DNA from: an uncultured Chthonomonadaceae bacterium
Lineage (GTDB): Bacteria > Armatimonadota > Fimbriimonadia > Fimbriimonadales > Fimbriimonadaceae
Reading direction: 5' to 3'
Assembly (NCBI GenBank): GCA_946479035.1
Contig: CAMLDW010000035.1
Span: 1 to 22,364, forward strand
Length of the DNA: 22,364 nucleotides
Part shown: positions 15,399-22,364 of the stretch, one piece after another
How positions within the stretch are numbered: the stretch's first letter is position 1
Layout of the letters: each line of letters begins with the position of its first letter
Translations under genes and position numbers: made by a program
Notes under the pieces: generated by a model
Databases searched by the model: none
What the model was told of the DNA's origin: nothing
The model's input: the letters and a program-made list of their open reading frames with translations, nothing else

Positions 15399-16277
15399 AT
15401 GCCCCAACTCAGTATGAAAGAGTTGCTGGAGGCAGGCGTCCATTTCGGGCACCAGACGAGGCGCTGGAACCCGAAGATGAAGCAATACATCTATGGCGCT
15501 CGCAACGGCATCTATATCGTCGACCTTCACCAGACCATAAAGCTGTTCGAGGACGCGCTGAACTTCGTCCAGAGCGTCGTCAACGACGGCGGCAGCGTGC
15601 TCTTCGTCGGGACCAAAAAGCAGGCGCAGGCCGCGATCAAGGAGACCGCGCAAAGGTCCGGGCAGTACTACGTCACCGAGCGCTGGCTCGGCGGGATGCT
15701 GACCAACTGGAACACGATCCAACAGCGCATCAACCGCCTGCGCGAGCTCGACCGCATGGAGGAGGACGGCTACTTTGAGAGGCTGCCGAAAAAGGAGGCG
15801 CTGCAGCGCCGCGCCGAGCGCGAGAAGCTGAACCGCTACCTCGAAGGCATCCGCAACATGGCCAAGATCCCGCAGGCGATGTTCGTCGTGGACGTGAACA
15901 AGGAGAAGCACGCGGTGCTCGAGGCGCGCAAGCTCGGTATCCCGGTCATCGCGATCGTGGACACCAACTGCGACCCCCAGATGGCCGACTATGTGATCCC
16001 CGGCAACGACGACGCGATCCGCGCGATCCGTCTCGTCACGCAGAAGTTCGGCGACGCTATCCTAGAGATCAAGCCCTACGTCGAGGCCGCCGAGCGCGAC
16101 GAGGCCACGACCGCGGCCGTTGAGCCCGAGGCGGACGAGGGCGCCGTGCAGTTCGGCGAAGTCGAAGAGGAGTTCATGCGCTCGTTCACTGAGAGCGAGA
16201 AGACAAAGCCAAAGGTCCCCAAGGTGCACGCGCTCGAAGAGCCGGACATGGCTACGGCACTGGAGGACGTGGAGTGA
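15399..16277 (+). CDS. rpsB: 30S ribosomal protein S2
   Basis: This 292-residue uS2 binds the 30S head-body junction and is needed for S1 attachment and mRNA handling. The family start [22 protein letters not shown] is intact, with [27 protein letters not shown] and IVDTNCDP following. The C-terminal 60 residues are an acidic tail ([18 protein letters not shown]) beyond the usual E. coli-type length of about 240, as seen in several phyla. It is first in rpsB-tsf-pyrH-frr-uppS; its TGA overlaps the tsf GTG as GTGA. Confidence 0.98.
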   Translation: MPQLSMKELLEAGVHFGHQTRRWNPKMKQYIYGARNGIYIVDLHQTIKLFEDALNFVQSVVNDGGSVLFVGTKKQAQAAIKETAQRSGQYYVTERWLGGMLTNWNTIQQRINRLRELDRMEEDGYFERLPKKEALQRRAEREKLNRYLEGIRNMAKIPQAMFVVDVNKEKHAVLEARKLGIPVIAIVDTNCDPQMADYVIPGNDDAIRAIRLVTQKFGDAILEIKPYVEAAERDEATTAAVEPEADEGAVQFGEVEEEFMRSFTESEKTKPKVPKVHALEEPDMATALEDVE

Positions 16278-17143
16278 GCACAGGAGCAATGATCGACGCA
16301 AAACTGGTCAAGAAGCTGCGCGACGACACCGACGCGCCGATGATGGAGTGCAAGAACGCGCTCGTCGAGGCCGACGGCGACTACAGCCGCGCGAAGGACA
16401 TCCTTCGCGAGAAGGGACAGGCCGCCGCTGCCAAGCGAGCGGGCAGGTCTACGAGCGAAGGGCTCGCGCTCGTCGTCGCCAACGCGGACTCGACCAAGGC
16501 CGCGGGCGTGGTCGTGGAGTGCGAGACGGACTTCGTCGCGCGCAACGAGGACTTCAAGGCGCTCGTCTCTTCTCTTGCCGAAGGCCTGCTCAAGGAGGCC
16601 AGTGCCAGCCCCGGCGAGATCAAGTCGCTGGGCGAGGACGCCAAGACCGGCGGCAGGACGCTGGCGGAGCACGCCGCCGAGGCGGTCGCCAAGATCCGCG
16701 AGAACATTCGGATCGCGTTGGCGGTCGTCGCGCAGGCTGGGCCCGGACAGAAGATCGCGCTCTACAACCATTCGAACACCGGCAAGGCCGCGACTCTTGT
16801 CGTCTATTCCGGGAACGACGCTGAAGCGGCGTTCCACGTCGCCGTGCACACGGCCTGGGGCAAACCTACCTTCCTCAAGAAGGAGGACGTCCCGCAAGAC
16901 GTGATCGCCAAGGAGATCGAGATCCAGACGAACCGCGCTGTCGCAGAGGGCAAGCCAGCCGACATGGCGGCGAAGATCGCCCAAGGCCGCGTGAACAAGG
17001 AGTACTACCAGAGCGCGGTGCTGCTCGAACAGCCGTTCTACACCGACAGCGCCACCAAGACGGGCGAGTACGCCAAGCTGCACGGGATCGAGATCGTCGG
17101 TTATGCGACGTTCATCGTCGGCGACAGCGCCGGCGCGGAGTGA
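16274..17143 (+). CDS. tsf: Elongation factor Ts
   Basis: EF-Ts is the nucleotide exchange factor that regenerates EF-Tu-GTP. The 289-residue product has the N-terminal UBA-like helix bundle ([26 protein letters not shown]) and the exchange motif TDFVARN at 85-91, followed by the two-part core. The GTG start at 16274 overlaps the rpsB stop (GTGA) and has GGAGG seven bases upstream inside rpsB. ATG 16289 is an alternative, but its AGGAG sits only 2 nt away. Coupling to rpsB is expected, as in most bacteria. Confidence 0.97.
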   Translation: MSTGAMIDAKLVKKLRDDTDAPMMECKNALVEADGDYSRAKDILREKGQAAAAKRAGRSTSEGLALVVANADSTKAAGVVVECETDFVARNEDFKALVSSLAEGLLKEASASPGEIKSLGEDAKTGGRTLAEHAAEAVAKIRENIRIALAVVAQAGPGQKIALYNHSNTGKAATLVVYSGNDAEAAFHVAVHTAWGKPTFLKKEDVPQDVIAKEIEIQTNRAVAEGKPADMAAKIAQGRVNKEYYQSAVLLEQPFYTDSATKTGEYAKLHGIEIVGYATFIVGDSAGAE

Positions 17144-17871
17144 CGTTGGCCGACCCCGTCCAATACCCGAGGATCCTGCTCAAGATCTCCGGCGAGGCTC
17201 TCGCCGGAGGAGCAGCGTTCGGGCTCGACACAGGCACGCTCGACTACATCGCGCGCGAGATCGTCGCGGTGCACGACATCGGCGTGCAGACCGCGGTCGT
17301 CGTGGGCGGAGGAAACTTCATCCGCGGCGAAGTCTTTAGCGCGCAGGGCGGGCTGGACCGAACTGTCGCGGACCACATGGGGATGCTCGGCACGGTCACG
17401 AACGCGCTCGCGCTGCAGGCGGCGATCGAGCGCAACGGCGTGCAGACGCGCGTTCAGAGCGCGATCGGGATCCAAGAGGTGTGCGAGCCTTTTATCCGCC
17501 GCCGCGCCGTGCGGCACATGGAGAAGGGGCGCGTGGTCGTACTGGCGGGCGGCACAGGCAACCCATACTTCACGACCGACACCGCCGCCGTGCTGCGCGC
17601 GCTCGAGATCGACGCCGACCTGCTCATCAAGGCGACCAAGGTGGACGGCGTGTACGACAAGGACCCCAAGATGCACAAGGACGCGACGAAGTTCGAGTCG
17701 ATCGGGTACGCGCAGGTCATCGCCAAGCGCCTTGCGGTGATGGACATGACGGCGTTTACGATGTGCCAGGAGAACTCGCTGCCGATCGTAGTTCTGGACC
17801 TGCTCTCGCAAGGGAGCATCCTCAAGGCCGTCAAAGGGGAGCCCGTAGGGACAAAGGTTGCAGGTGAATGA
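17140..17871 (+). CDS. pyrH: UMP kinase
   Basis: PyrH phosphorylates UMP to UDP in pyrimidine nucleotide synthesis; the bacterial enzyme is a hexamer of the amino-acid-kinase fold. The 243-residue product shows LLKISGEALAGG, the phosphate loop GGGNFIRG (56-63), GGTGNPYFTTDTAA (137-150) and KATKVDGVYDKDP (164-176). The start is a GTG overlapping the tsf stop by 4 nt; TTG 17146 is a weaker option. It lies in the classical place between tsf and frr. Confidence 0.97.
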   Translation: MTLADPVQYPRILLKISGEALAGGAAFGLDTGTLDYIAREIVAVHDIGVQTAVVVGGGNFIRGEVFSAQGGLDRTVADHMGMLGTVTNALALQAAIERNGVQTRVQSAIGIQEVCEPFIRRRAVRHMEKGRVVVLAGGTGNPYFTTDTAAVLRALEIDADLLIKATKVDGVYDKDPKMHKDATKFESIGYAQVIAKRLAVMDMTAFTMCQENSLPIVVLDLLSQGSILKAVKGEPVGTKVAGE

Positions 17872-17872
17872 G

Positions 17873-18430
17873 ATGACACACGACGTCGTAAAACAGGCTG
17901 ACGATAAAATGCGGAAGGCGCTGGAGTCCATGCAGCACGACTTTGCGCGGGTCAGGACCGGTCGGGCGAACCCGCTGGTGCTCGAGCCGATCACGATCGA
18001 CTACTATGGTGTGCAGACCCCGATCACGCAGGTCGCGAACGTCAGCGTGCCGGAGCCGCGCCAGCTGCTGCTCAGCCCCTACGACAAGAGCATGGTTGGC
18101 GCCATCGAAAAGGCGATCCAGGCGAGCGACCTGGGCGTCAACCCGAACAGCGACGGACAGACCATCCGGCTCGTCTTTCCCGAAATGACCGAGGACAGGC
18201 GTCGCGACCTGGTCAAGCAGGTCAACAACCGCACCGAAGAGGCGTGCGTGTCCATCCGTCACGCGCGCCGCGAGTCGATTGACCAGCTCAAGAAGCTCAA
18301 GGACGGAAAGCAGATGGGCGAGGACGACGAAAAGCGCCTGGAGAAGGAGATCCAGACGCTGACCGACAAGCACATCGAGCACGCGCACGAGCTACAGAAG
18401 AAGAAGGACGAAGAGCTGATGCACGTCTAA
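17873..18430 (+). CDS. frr: Ribosome recycling factor
   Basis: RRF works with EF-G to split the post-termination ribosome. The 185-residue length equals that of the E. coli protein. Signature parts are FARVRTGRANPLVLEPITIDYYG, the hinge region PITQVANVSVPEPRQLLLSPYD, and the C-terminal coiled helix rich in Lys/Glu. ATG 17873, one base after the pyrH stop, is preceded by AGGTGA at 17862-17867. An in-frame TTG at 17858 would add five residues inside pyrH and is less likely. Confidence 0.97.
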   Translation: MTHDVVKQADDKMRKALESMQHDFARVRTGRANPLVLEPITIDYYGVQTPITQVANVSVPEPRQLLLSPYDKSMVGAIEKAIQASDLGVNPNSDGQTIRLVFPEMTEDRRRDLVKQVNNRTEEACVSIRHARRESIDQLKKLKDGKQMGEDDEKRLEKEIQTLTDKHIEHAHELQKKKDEELMHV

Positions 18431-18433
18431 GCG

Positions 18434-19204
18434 ATGGCACGGTCCCCCGCACCTGCGCCGATCAACGAGACCCAGCGCAACGCCGTCGCAGCGGGCGTGG
18501 ACCTCTCCCGCCTGCCCCGCCACTTGGCAATCATCATGGACGGCAACGGCCGCTGGGCCAAGACGAAGGGGATGATGCGGCTCGTCGGGCACCGCCAGGG
18601 CTACCGGACCCTCAAGGACGTGCTGCTCTCGGCGAGCCACCTCGGCGTCTCCTACCTGACCGTCTATGCGTTCTCCGCAGAGAACTGGCGACGGCCGGAG
18701 GACGAGGTGGGCGGGCTGATGCGACTGATCGAAGAGGCGGCGCGGCACGAGCTGAAGGGGCTGATCGAGAACAACGTGCGCGTGCGCGTGATCGGTCGGC
18801 TCCACGAAGTGCCAGCGACGCTCCGGCAGGCGCTGGACGACCTGGTCCAGCAAACCAAGCAGAACACCGGCATCGTGTTTACCCTCGCGATCAACTACGG
18901 CGGCCGCGCCGAGATCGTCGACGCCGTTAAAGCTCTGCTAGAGAAGCAAGTGAACAAGGAGGGCGTGACGGAGGAGGCGATCTCCTCCCTCATGTACGAT
19001 CCCGAGGTCCCCGACCCGGACATGATCGTGCGAACCGCGGGGGAGATGCGGTGGAGCAACTTCTTGATCTGGCAGGCGGCCTACGCCGAGTTCTGCGTGA
19101 CCGACGTGGCCTGGCCCGAGTTCGGCGAGGAGGCCCTGATCGACTGCGTGCGGCAGTTCCAGGCCCGGGACCGAAAGTTCGGCGGACTGAGCGACCCAGA
19201 CTGA
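18434..19204 (+). CDS. uppS: Undecaprenyl diphosphate synthase
   Basis: This 256-residue cis-prenyltransferase adds isopentenyl units to farnesyl diphosphate to make the C55 lipid carrier for peptidoglycan and O-antigen. Motifs are MDGNGRWA (35-42, with the Mg-binding D36), GHRQGY (52-57), YAFSAENWRRP, NYGGRAEIVDA and the C-terminal diphosphate-binding RTAGEMRWSNF (200-210). In that last motif Ala and Trp replace the more usual Ser and Leu/Ile of RTSGExRLSNF. The first 25 residues are a poorly conserved extension. The gene begins 3 bp after frr, and no clear terminator follows its stop. Confidence 0.96.
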   Translation: MARSPAPAPINETQRNAVAAGVDLSRLPRHLAIIMDGNGRWAKTKGMMRLVGHRQGYRTLKDVLLSASHLGVSYLTVYAFSAENWRRPEDEVGGLMRLIEEAARHELKGLIENNVRVRVIGRLHEVPATLRQALDDLVQQTKQNTGIVFTLAINYGGRAEIVDAVKALLEKQVNKEGVTEEAISSLMYDPEVPDPDMIVRTAGEMRWSNFLIWQAAYAEFCVTDVAWPEFGEEALIDCVRQFQARDRKFGGLSDPD

Positions 19205-19227
19205 TGGAACGCCCGGGCCCGGTCCTG

Positions 19228-19259
19228 CATAATGAAGGTTAGACGCCCCCAGCGAGGGG
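19228..19259 (+). promoter_or_regulatory. Promoter and ribosome binding site of the YHS-repeat gene
   Basis: CATAAT (19228-19233) is a good -10 box that would start a leader of about 24 nt. GAGGGG (19254-19259) lies 4 nt before ATG 19264 and can itself pair in GCCCC/GGGGC, which might mask it. This start therefore differs from the leaderless ones elsewhere in the window. Confidence 0.5.
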
Positions 19260-19263
19260 CTAA

Positions 19264-19851
19264 ATGGACTGGAACAAGAAAATGTTACTGACGACCCTAG
19301 CACTCTCAATGGCCCTCGGTGTGACGACCTTCGACGAAAAACCGCTCGTCTGCCCGATCATGGGCAGCCCGATCAACGCAAAGTCGCCGAAAGCCGAGTA
19401 CGAAGGCATCAGCGTCGGATTCTGTTGTGGCGGATGCGACGCGCAGTTCGCAAAGGACCCGCAAGCGATCTTTAAGAAGAACGAGAAGAGCGCGAACCCG
19501 ATCGGCGCGTTCCTCTTCGACCCGGTCTCGCACAAGCGCATCAAGCCCGAGCAGGCCAAGGGCACGGTCGACTACAACGGCGTGCGCTACTACTTCTTCA
19601 CCGCCGAGAACATGACGGCCTTCCAGGCCGACAGCAAGAAGTTCGCGGCAGTCCCCAAGAAGGAGAGCCTGACCTGCCCCGTCATGGGCGACAAGGTCGC
19701 GACATACTCCAAGGCGACCGACTACGTCGACTTCGAGGGCGTGCGCTACTACATCTGCTGCTCCGGCTGCGTCGCACCGATGGAGAAAGACGGCAAGAAG
19801 TATGCGGGCAAAGACGTCCAAGAGCCGAAAGTGATCATGCAGAAGGCTTGA
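19264..19851 (+). CDS. Exported protein with three YHS/TRASH-like metal-binding repeats
   Basis: This 195-residue protein begins with a signal-like segment (NKKMLLTTLALSMALGV). Repeat 1 (about 28-70) has CPIMG at 30-34 and GFCCGGC at 52-58. Repeat 2 (about 84-120) has the YHS-type frame FDPVSHKRI and YNGVRYYFFTAENMTAF but no cysteine. Repeat 3 (about 136-180) has CPVMG at 138-142 and VRYYICCSGC at 160-169. YHS and TRASH domains bind copper or other soft metals in P-type ATPases and sensors, so a periplasmic metal chaperone or sensor is a reasonable guess, but substrate and partner are unknown. It has its own promoter after uppS and ends at a strong terminator. Confidence 0.82.
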   Translation: MDWNKKMLLTTLALSMALGVTTFDEKPLVCPIMGSPINAKSPKAEYEGISVGFCCGGCDAQFAKDPQAIFKKNEKSANPIGAFLFDPVSHKRIKPEQAKGTVDYNGVRYYFFTAENMTAFQADSKKFAAVPKKESLTCPVMGDKVATYSKATDYVDFEGVRYYICCSGCVAPMEKDGKKYAGKDVQEPKVIMQKA

Positions 19852-19865
19852 AGGGCTTTCGCTGC

Positions 19866-19906
19866 GCGGGGCCCGGGCGAGCACGCCCGGGCCCCGCTTT
19901 TGCTTT
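19866..19906 (+). terminator. Strong intrinsic terminator
   Basis: A perfect 14-bp stem, GCGGGGCCCGGGCG (19866-19879) with CGCCCGGGCCCCGC (19884-19897), closes an AGCA loop and is followed by TTTTGCTTT. It begins 14 bp after the stop of the YHS-repeat gene. The T-tract overlaps the TAA stop of convergent rmlD. No T-run follows the stem on the minus strand, so it acts one way. Confidence 0.92.
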
Positions 19907-20951
19907 AGAGCGCCTTGGGCAAGCGCATGCAAAAGTCGAGCAGCGCGACAGGGGTCGAGCGCATCGGCTGTACGCCGAGCGCGGCGGTCTTCTCAAAGCT
20001 GAGCACGCTGTAGCGCGGGCGCGGCGCCGTGGTCGGCCACGCAGAAGCCGGGATCGGTTCGATCTTTATCTCGCGCTTCTCGCCCAGCACGGCGTCCCTA
20101 TACGTCTCTAGTGCGAGCTGCGCGAGGTCGAACCAGGTCATTGAGTCTGGCCCGGCCGCGTGGTAGACCCCGCCCTCGACGTCGAGCTCTATCAGGTCGC
20201 CGAGCACGCGCGCCAGGTCTGCGGTGTAGGTCGGCGATCCGGTCTGGTCGTTCACGACCTTGAGGTCCTTCCCTTCGAGCCACGCTTTGATGATCGTGCG
20301 CGGAAAGCTCCTCCCGTTCGGGCCGTAGAGCCATGCGGTGCGCGCGACCACCGCGCGCGGGCAGTTCTCCAGTGCGTTCTTCTCGCCGAAGAGCTTGGTG
20401 ACGCCGTACTTGCCCAGCGGCGCGGTCATATTGCGCTCCGTGTAAGGCTGGTCCGACCTCCCGTCGAACACGAAGTCCGTACCGATGTGCAGGAACCGCC
20501 AGTCGTTCTTTTCGCAGATGAACGCCATCGCGCCCGGCGCGACGCCGTTGATCTGGTTCGCCTCGAAGAACTCCTTCTCGGCCTTGTCGACGTCCGTGTA
20601 TCCGCTACAGTTGACCACCCACTCGAGGTTGCCGAAGTCGCGGCGCTTCAGCGACTCCATGTGGTCGCGCCGCCTGACGTCGAACTCTTTGATGTTGGGC
20701 GCGCTGACGGTCCAGCCGCGCCCCTGGAGCTCGATGACGACGTCCGAACCGAGCATCCCATGGCCCCCGACCACGAGCACCCGCTTGGGCTTTGGCTTGA
20801 GCGCGACCGCGACCCCTTCCGGCGAAGTCTGCAGGCCGCCCTCGCCTCCCGGCCCCTTTGGGCCGGTCGGGCGCGACGGCGGCTGCCCCTCCCTCTGGCT
20901 CTCGCGGTTCGACGGCTTGTCCAGAGCGCGCGGATCGTCGTGGGTCGTCAA
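19905..20951 (-). CDS. rmlD: dTDP-4-dehydrorhamnose reductase-like protein
   Basis: RmlD reduces dTDP-4-keto-rhamnose to dTDP-L-rhamnose, a precursor of surface polysaccharides. This 348-residue product has a Rossmann fold beginning near residue 57 (VLVVGGHGMLGSD), NCSGYTDVDKAEKE, HIGTDFVFDG, the catalytic Tyr-Lys pair in GKYGVTK, and RTAWLYGPNGRSFPRTII. Ahead of it lies an unusual 55-residue Pro/Gly-rich extension (QPPSRPTGPKGPGGEGG). The start is a TTG, and no in-frame ATG or GTG precedes the nucleotide-binding motif. TTGCTA and TACACT with a 17-bp spacer lie just upstream. rmlA, rmlB and rmlC are absent here, so a related sugar-nucleotide substrate remains possible. Confidence 0.9.
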   Translation of the reverse strand: MTTHDDPRALDKPSNRESQREGQPPSRPTGPKGPGGEGGLQTSPEGVAVALKPKPKRVLVVGGHGMLGSDVVIELQGRGWTVSAPNIKEFDVRRRDHMESLKRRDFGNLEWVVNCSGYTDVDKAEKEFFEANQINGVAPGAMAFICEKNDWRFLHIGTDFVFDGRSDQPYTERNMTAPLGKYGVTKLFGEKNALENCPRAVVARTAWLYGPNGRSFPRTIIKAWLEGKDLKVVNDQTGSPTYTADLARVLGDLIELDVEGGVYHAAGPDSMTWFDLAQLALETYRDAVLGEKREIKIEPIPASAWPTTAPRPRYSVLSFEKTAALGVQPMRSTPVALLDFCMRLPKAL

Positions 20952-20962
20952 GGCGTTGCGTG

Positions 20963-20991
20963 AGTGTAGCTTGGCGGCGGGCGGCTAGCAA
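20963..20991 (-). promoter_or_regulatory. Sigma-70-type promoter of rmlD
   Basis: On the minus strand TTGCTA (20991 to 20986) and TACACT (20968 to 20963) are separated by exactly 17 bp. The start of transcription would be near 20956, leaving a leader of only about 5 nt before TTG 20951. This is the best two-box promoter in the window. Confidence 0.6.
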
Positions 20992-21008
20992 ATCCCGCCA
21001 GAGAAGTT

Positions 21009-21029
21009 CTCGGCGCTCAGTGCGCCGAG
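21009..21029 (-). terminator. Stem-loop at the end of the isocitrate dehydrogenase gene
   Basis: CTCGGCGC (21009-21016) pairs perfectly with GCGCCGAG (21022-21029) around a 5-nt loop that contains the stop codon complement. On the minus strand it is followed by AACTTCTC, not a T-run. It could protect the 3' end or be a weak terminator before the rmlD promoter. Confidence 0.35.
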
Positions 21030-22030
21030 CAAGCGATGACCTCTTTCGTGTACTCCTTGGTGCTGGCTTTGCCGCCAAGGTCCACCGTGAGGCACTTGCC
21101 GTCGTGGCACACGCGCAGCACGGAGTTCAGGACTCGGTCGGCCTGCTCGTGGTGGCCCAGGTACCGCAGCATCATGAGCGCACTGAGCAGCAGCGCCGTC
21201 GGGTTCGCCACGCCCTTGCCTGCTATGTCGGGAGCGGAGCCGTGCACCGCTTCGAACACGGCGCAGTCCTTGCCGATGTTCGCTCCCGGCGCGAGCCCGA
21301 GCCCGCCGACCAGCCCAGCACAAAGGTCGCTGATGATGTCGCCGTAGAGGTTCTCCGTGACCAGCACGTCGTACTGCTGCGGCCTGGTGACGAGCTGCAT
21401 GCAGCAATTGTCGACGAGCACGTCGTCGCTGGCGAGGTCGGTGTTCTCCTTCGCGACGTTGTAGAACTCCTCCAGGAACAGCCCGTCGCTAAGCTTCATG
21501 ATGTTCGCCTTGTGCACGACGGTCACGCGCTTGCGCCCTTGCAGGCGGGCCATCTCGAACGCGTACTTGAACAGCCTTCGTGAGCCCTGGCGCGTGATGA
21601 CTTTGATCGACTGCGCGACGTCCGGGTGCGGCTGGTACTCGATGCCTGCGTAGAGGTCCTCGGTGTTCTCGCGAACGATGATGATGTCGACGTCCATGTC
21701 CGCAAAAGGCCCCTTGAGCCCAGGCAGCGTCTTGATCGGCCGGACGTTGGCGAAGAGGTCGAGCGCCTTGCGGATCGCCACGTTCGCGCTGCTGTGGCCA
21801 GTACCTTTGGGGGTCGTCGTCGGGCCCTTGAGTGCGACGCCGATGCTGCGGATCGTGTCGATCGTCTCCTTGGGGACAGGGTCGAGACCCTTCTCGATGG
21901 CGCTCATACCAGCCTCAAGGTAGACCCACTCCGGCTTGAAGCCGGTAGCCTCGAGGATGCCGATCGTGGCCTCCATGATCTCCGGCCCGATGCCGTCTCC
22001 CGGTAAAACTGCCACCTTTCCGCTCGTCAT
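21017..22030 (-). CDS. NAD-type isocitrate dehydrogenase (short, IDH3-like)
   Basis: This 337-residue protein is a beta-decarboxylating dehydrogenase, most likely oxidising isocitrate to 2-oxoglutarate in the TCA cycle. The substrate loop SSANVAIRK (80-88) has the Ser/Asn/Arg spacing of isocitrate enzymes, and RENTEDLYAGIEY (120-132) is the isocitrate rather than the isopropylmalate form. Mg-binding Asp residues lie in NLYGDIISDLC (228-237). HGSAPDIAG (263-271), with Asp-Ile in place of the Lys-Tyr of NADP enzymes, indicates NAD. It is about 80 residues shorter than E. coli Icd, as in the IDH3-like group. Homoisocitrate dehydrogenase is the main alternative. Its ATG faces the last gene across a 114-bp divergent region. 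Confidence 0.88.
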   Translation of the reverse strand: MTSGKVAVLPGDGIGPEIMEATIGILEATGFKPEWVYLEAGMSAIEKGLDPVPKETIDTIRSIGVALKGPTTTPKGTGHSSANVAIRKALDLFANVRPIKTLPGLKGPFADMDVDIIIVRENTEDLYAGIEYQPHPDVAQSIKVITRQGSRRLFKYAFEMARLQGRKRVTVVHKANIMKLSDGLFLEEFYNVAKENTDLASDDVLVDNCCMQLVTRPQQYDVLVTENLYGDIISDLCAGLVGGLGLAPGANIGKDCAVFEAVHGSAPDIAGKGVANPTALLLSALMMLRYLGHHEQADRVLNSVLRVCHDGKCLTVDLGGKASTKEYTKEVIACSAH

Positions 22031-22042
22031 CGAACCTATATG
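22031..22042 (-). promoter_or_regulatory. Possible -10 box of the isocitrate dehydrogenase gene
   Basis: On the minus strand CATATA (22042 to 22037) is followed by GGTTCG and ATG 22030, again a 6-nt gap. The match to TATAAT is poor, so the support is mainly the spacing. Confidence 0.3.
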
Positions 22043-22053
22043 TTGGCACTTAT

Positions 22054-22071
22054 GGCCTGGAAAACCAGGCC
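22054..22071. promoter_or_regulatory. Palindrome in a divergent promoter region
   Basis: GGCCTGG and CCAGGCC flank AAAA, a perfect 7-bp inverted repeat midway between two divergent genes. It sits upstream of the presumed -10 boxes on both sides and could be an operator. No known regulator site is recognised. Confidence 0.4.
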
Positions 22072-22102
22072 GAACCGAGTAACCGAACGTCCCTACAAGC
22101 GT

Positions 22103-22108
22103 TATAGT
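22103..22108 (+). promoter_or_regulatory. -10 box of the Gly-rich protein gene
   Basis: TATAGT matches the consensus at five of six bases and gives a leader of about 30 nt. GAGG at 22132-22135 lies 9 nt before ATG 22145 and is a usable ribosome binding site. No -35 hexamer is evident. Confidence 0.5.
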
Positions 22109-22144
22109 AAGTACTGAAGGACTTCAACGACGAGGTTTACAACA

Positions 22145-22364
22145 ATGCTTAGAAAGCTGCTCATCCCGTTTCTCGCGATCTTTGCGGTCGCTTACATGTT
22201 GCCCGCCGACGCTTCTGCCCAACTAGGCAAGAAGGGCGGCGGCAAGGGCGAAGGCAAGGCCGGCGGCCCTAGCAAGGGCAACGGCGGCGGCGGCGGCCAG
22301 TCCGGCGGGCCCAGCAAGGGCAACGGCGGCGGCGGCGGCCAGTCCGGCGGCCCCAGCAAGGGCA
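22145..22364 (+). CDS. Exported Gly-rich tandem-repeat protein, cut by the window end
   Basis: The first 73 codons are present. A signal peptide (MLRKLLIPFLAIFAVAYMLP, cleavage likely after ADASA) is followed by GKKGGGKGEGKA and then a 14-residue unit, GGPSKGNGGGGGQS, repeated at least twice and begun a third time. The mature part would be disordered, basic and very flexible, which suits a surface, matrix or spacer protein, but no function can be assigned. ATG 22145 follows a -10 box and a ribosome binding site. The total length and C-terminus are unknown. Confidence 0.8.
   Translation, partial: MLRKLLIPFLAIFAVAYMLPADASAQLGKKGGGKGEGKAGGPSKGNGGGGGQSGGPSKGNGGGGGQSGGPSKG
22262..22364 (+). repeat. 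42-nt tandem repeats in the Gly-rich gene
   Basis: Units 22262-22303 and 22304-22345 differ at only two bases, and a third unit starts at 22346 and runs to the edge. The unit length is a multiple of three, so copy-number change keeps the frame. Confidence 0.9.

Noticed and set aside
16076..17083. A 335-codon minus-strand frame across rpsB and tsf
   Set aside because: It is a shadow of EF-Ts on the opposite strand with no recognisable domain.
17101..17994. A 297-codon minus-strand frame across pyrH and frr
   Set aside because: It is antisense to two well-conserved enzymes and has no motif.
1..22364. CRISPR arrays, tRNA or rRNA genes, transposases, phage genes and defence systems
   Set aside because: I looked for regular repeat-spacer structure, cloverleaf patterns and transposase or integrase motifs and saw none.

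Overview
The window is GC-rich, densely packed bacterial chromosome with no tRNA, rRNA, insertion sequence, phage gene or CRISPR array. It carries 20 intact genes and a 21st that runs off the right edge. The gene set is mostly housekeeping. An Aat-type aminoacyl-tRNA-protein transferase argues for a diderm lineage. The mix of secreted enzymes, TrmFO, RqcH and probable leaderless promoters would suit Armatimonadota (Fimbriimonadia) or a similar deep-branching phylum. That placement is inference, since no marker was compared with a database.

Left part (1-5522): a minus-strand pair encodes an M19 membrane dipeptidase and a small two-helix membrane protein. Diverging from it, a plus-strand pair encodes a secreted GH2 glycosidase and an RqcH/NFACT ribosome quality-control factor. 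The 102 bp between the pairs hold a 10-bp direct repeat and a C-rich hairpin repeat.

Centre (5581-13222): a PAP2 phosphatase converges on accD-accA, the carboxyltransferase of acetyl-CoA carboxylase. Divergent from accD runs a plus-strand series: a YjbQ/UPF0047 protein, an unknown secreted protein, leuB, a K+ channel and trmFO. Several starts here sit 6-7 bp downstream of a TATAAT-like hexamer, the signature of leaderless mRNA. trmFO contains an in-frame copy of the C-rich hairpin repeat.

Right-centre (13219-15222): a 67-residue four-cysteine protein, aat, a DinB-fold protein and an unknown membrane protein. Three of the four convergent gene pairs in the window end inside one shared CTAG tetranucleotide.

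Right part (15271-22364): the translation and envelope operon rpsB-tsf-pyrH-frr-uppS, with a structured rpsB leader and GTGA overlaps. It is followed by a secreted protein with three YHS/TRASH-like repeats that ends at a strong intrinsic terminator. Then come rmlD and a small NAD-type isocitrate dehydrogenase on the minus strand, and finally a secreted Gly-rich protein built of 42-nt tandem repeats.

No clear new multi-gene system is visible. The best leads are the CTAG convergent junctions, the leaderless promoter series, the hairpin repeat inside trmFO and the triple-YHS secreted protein.
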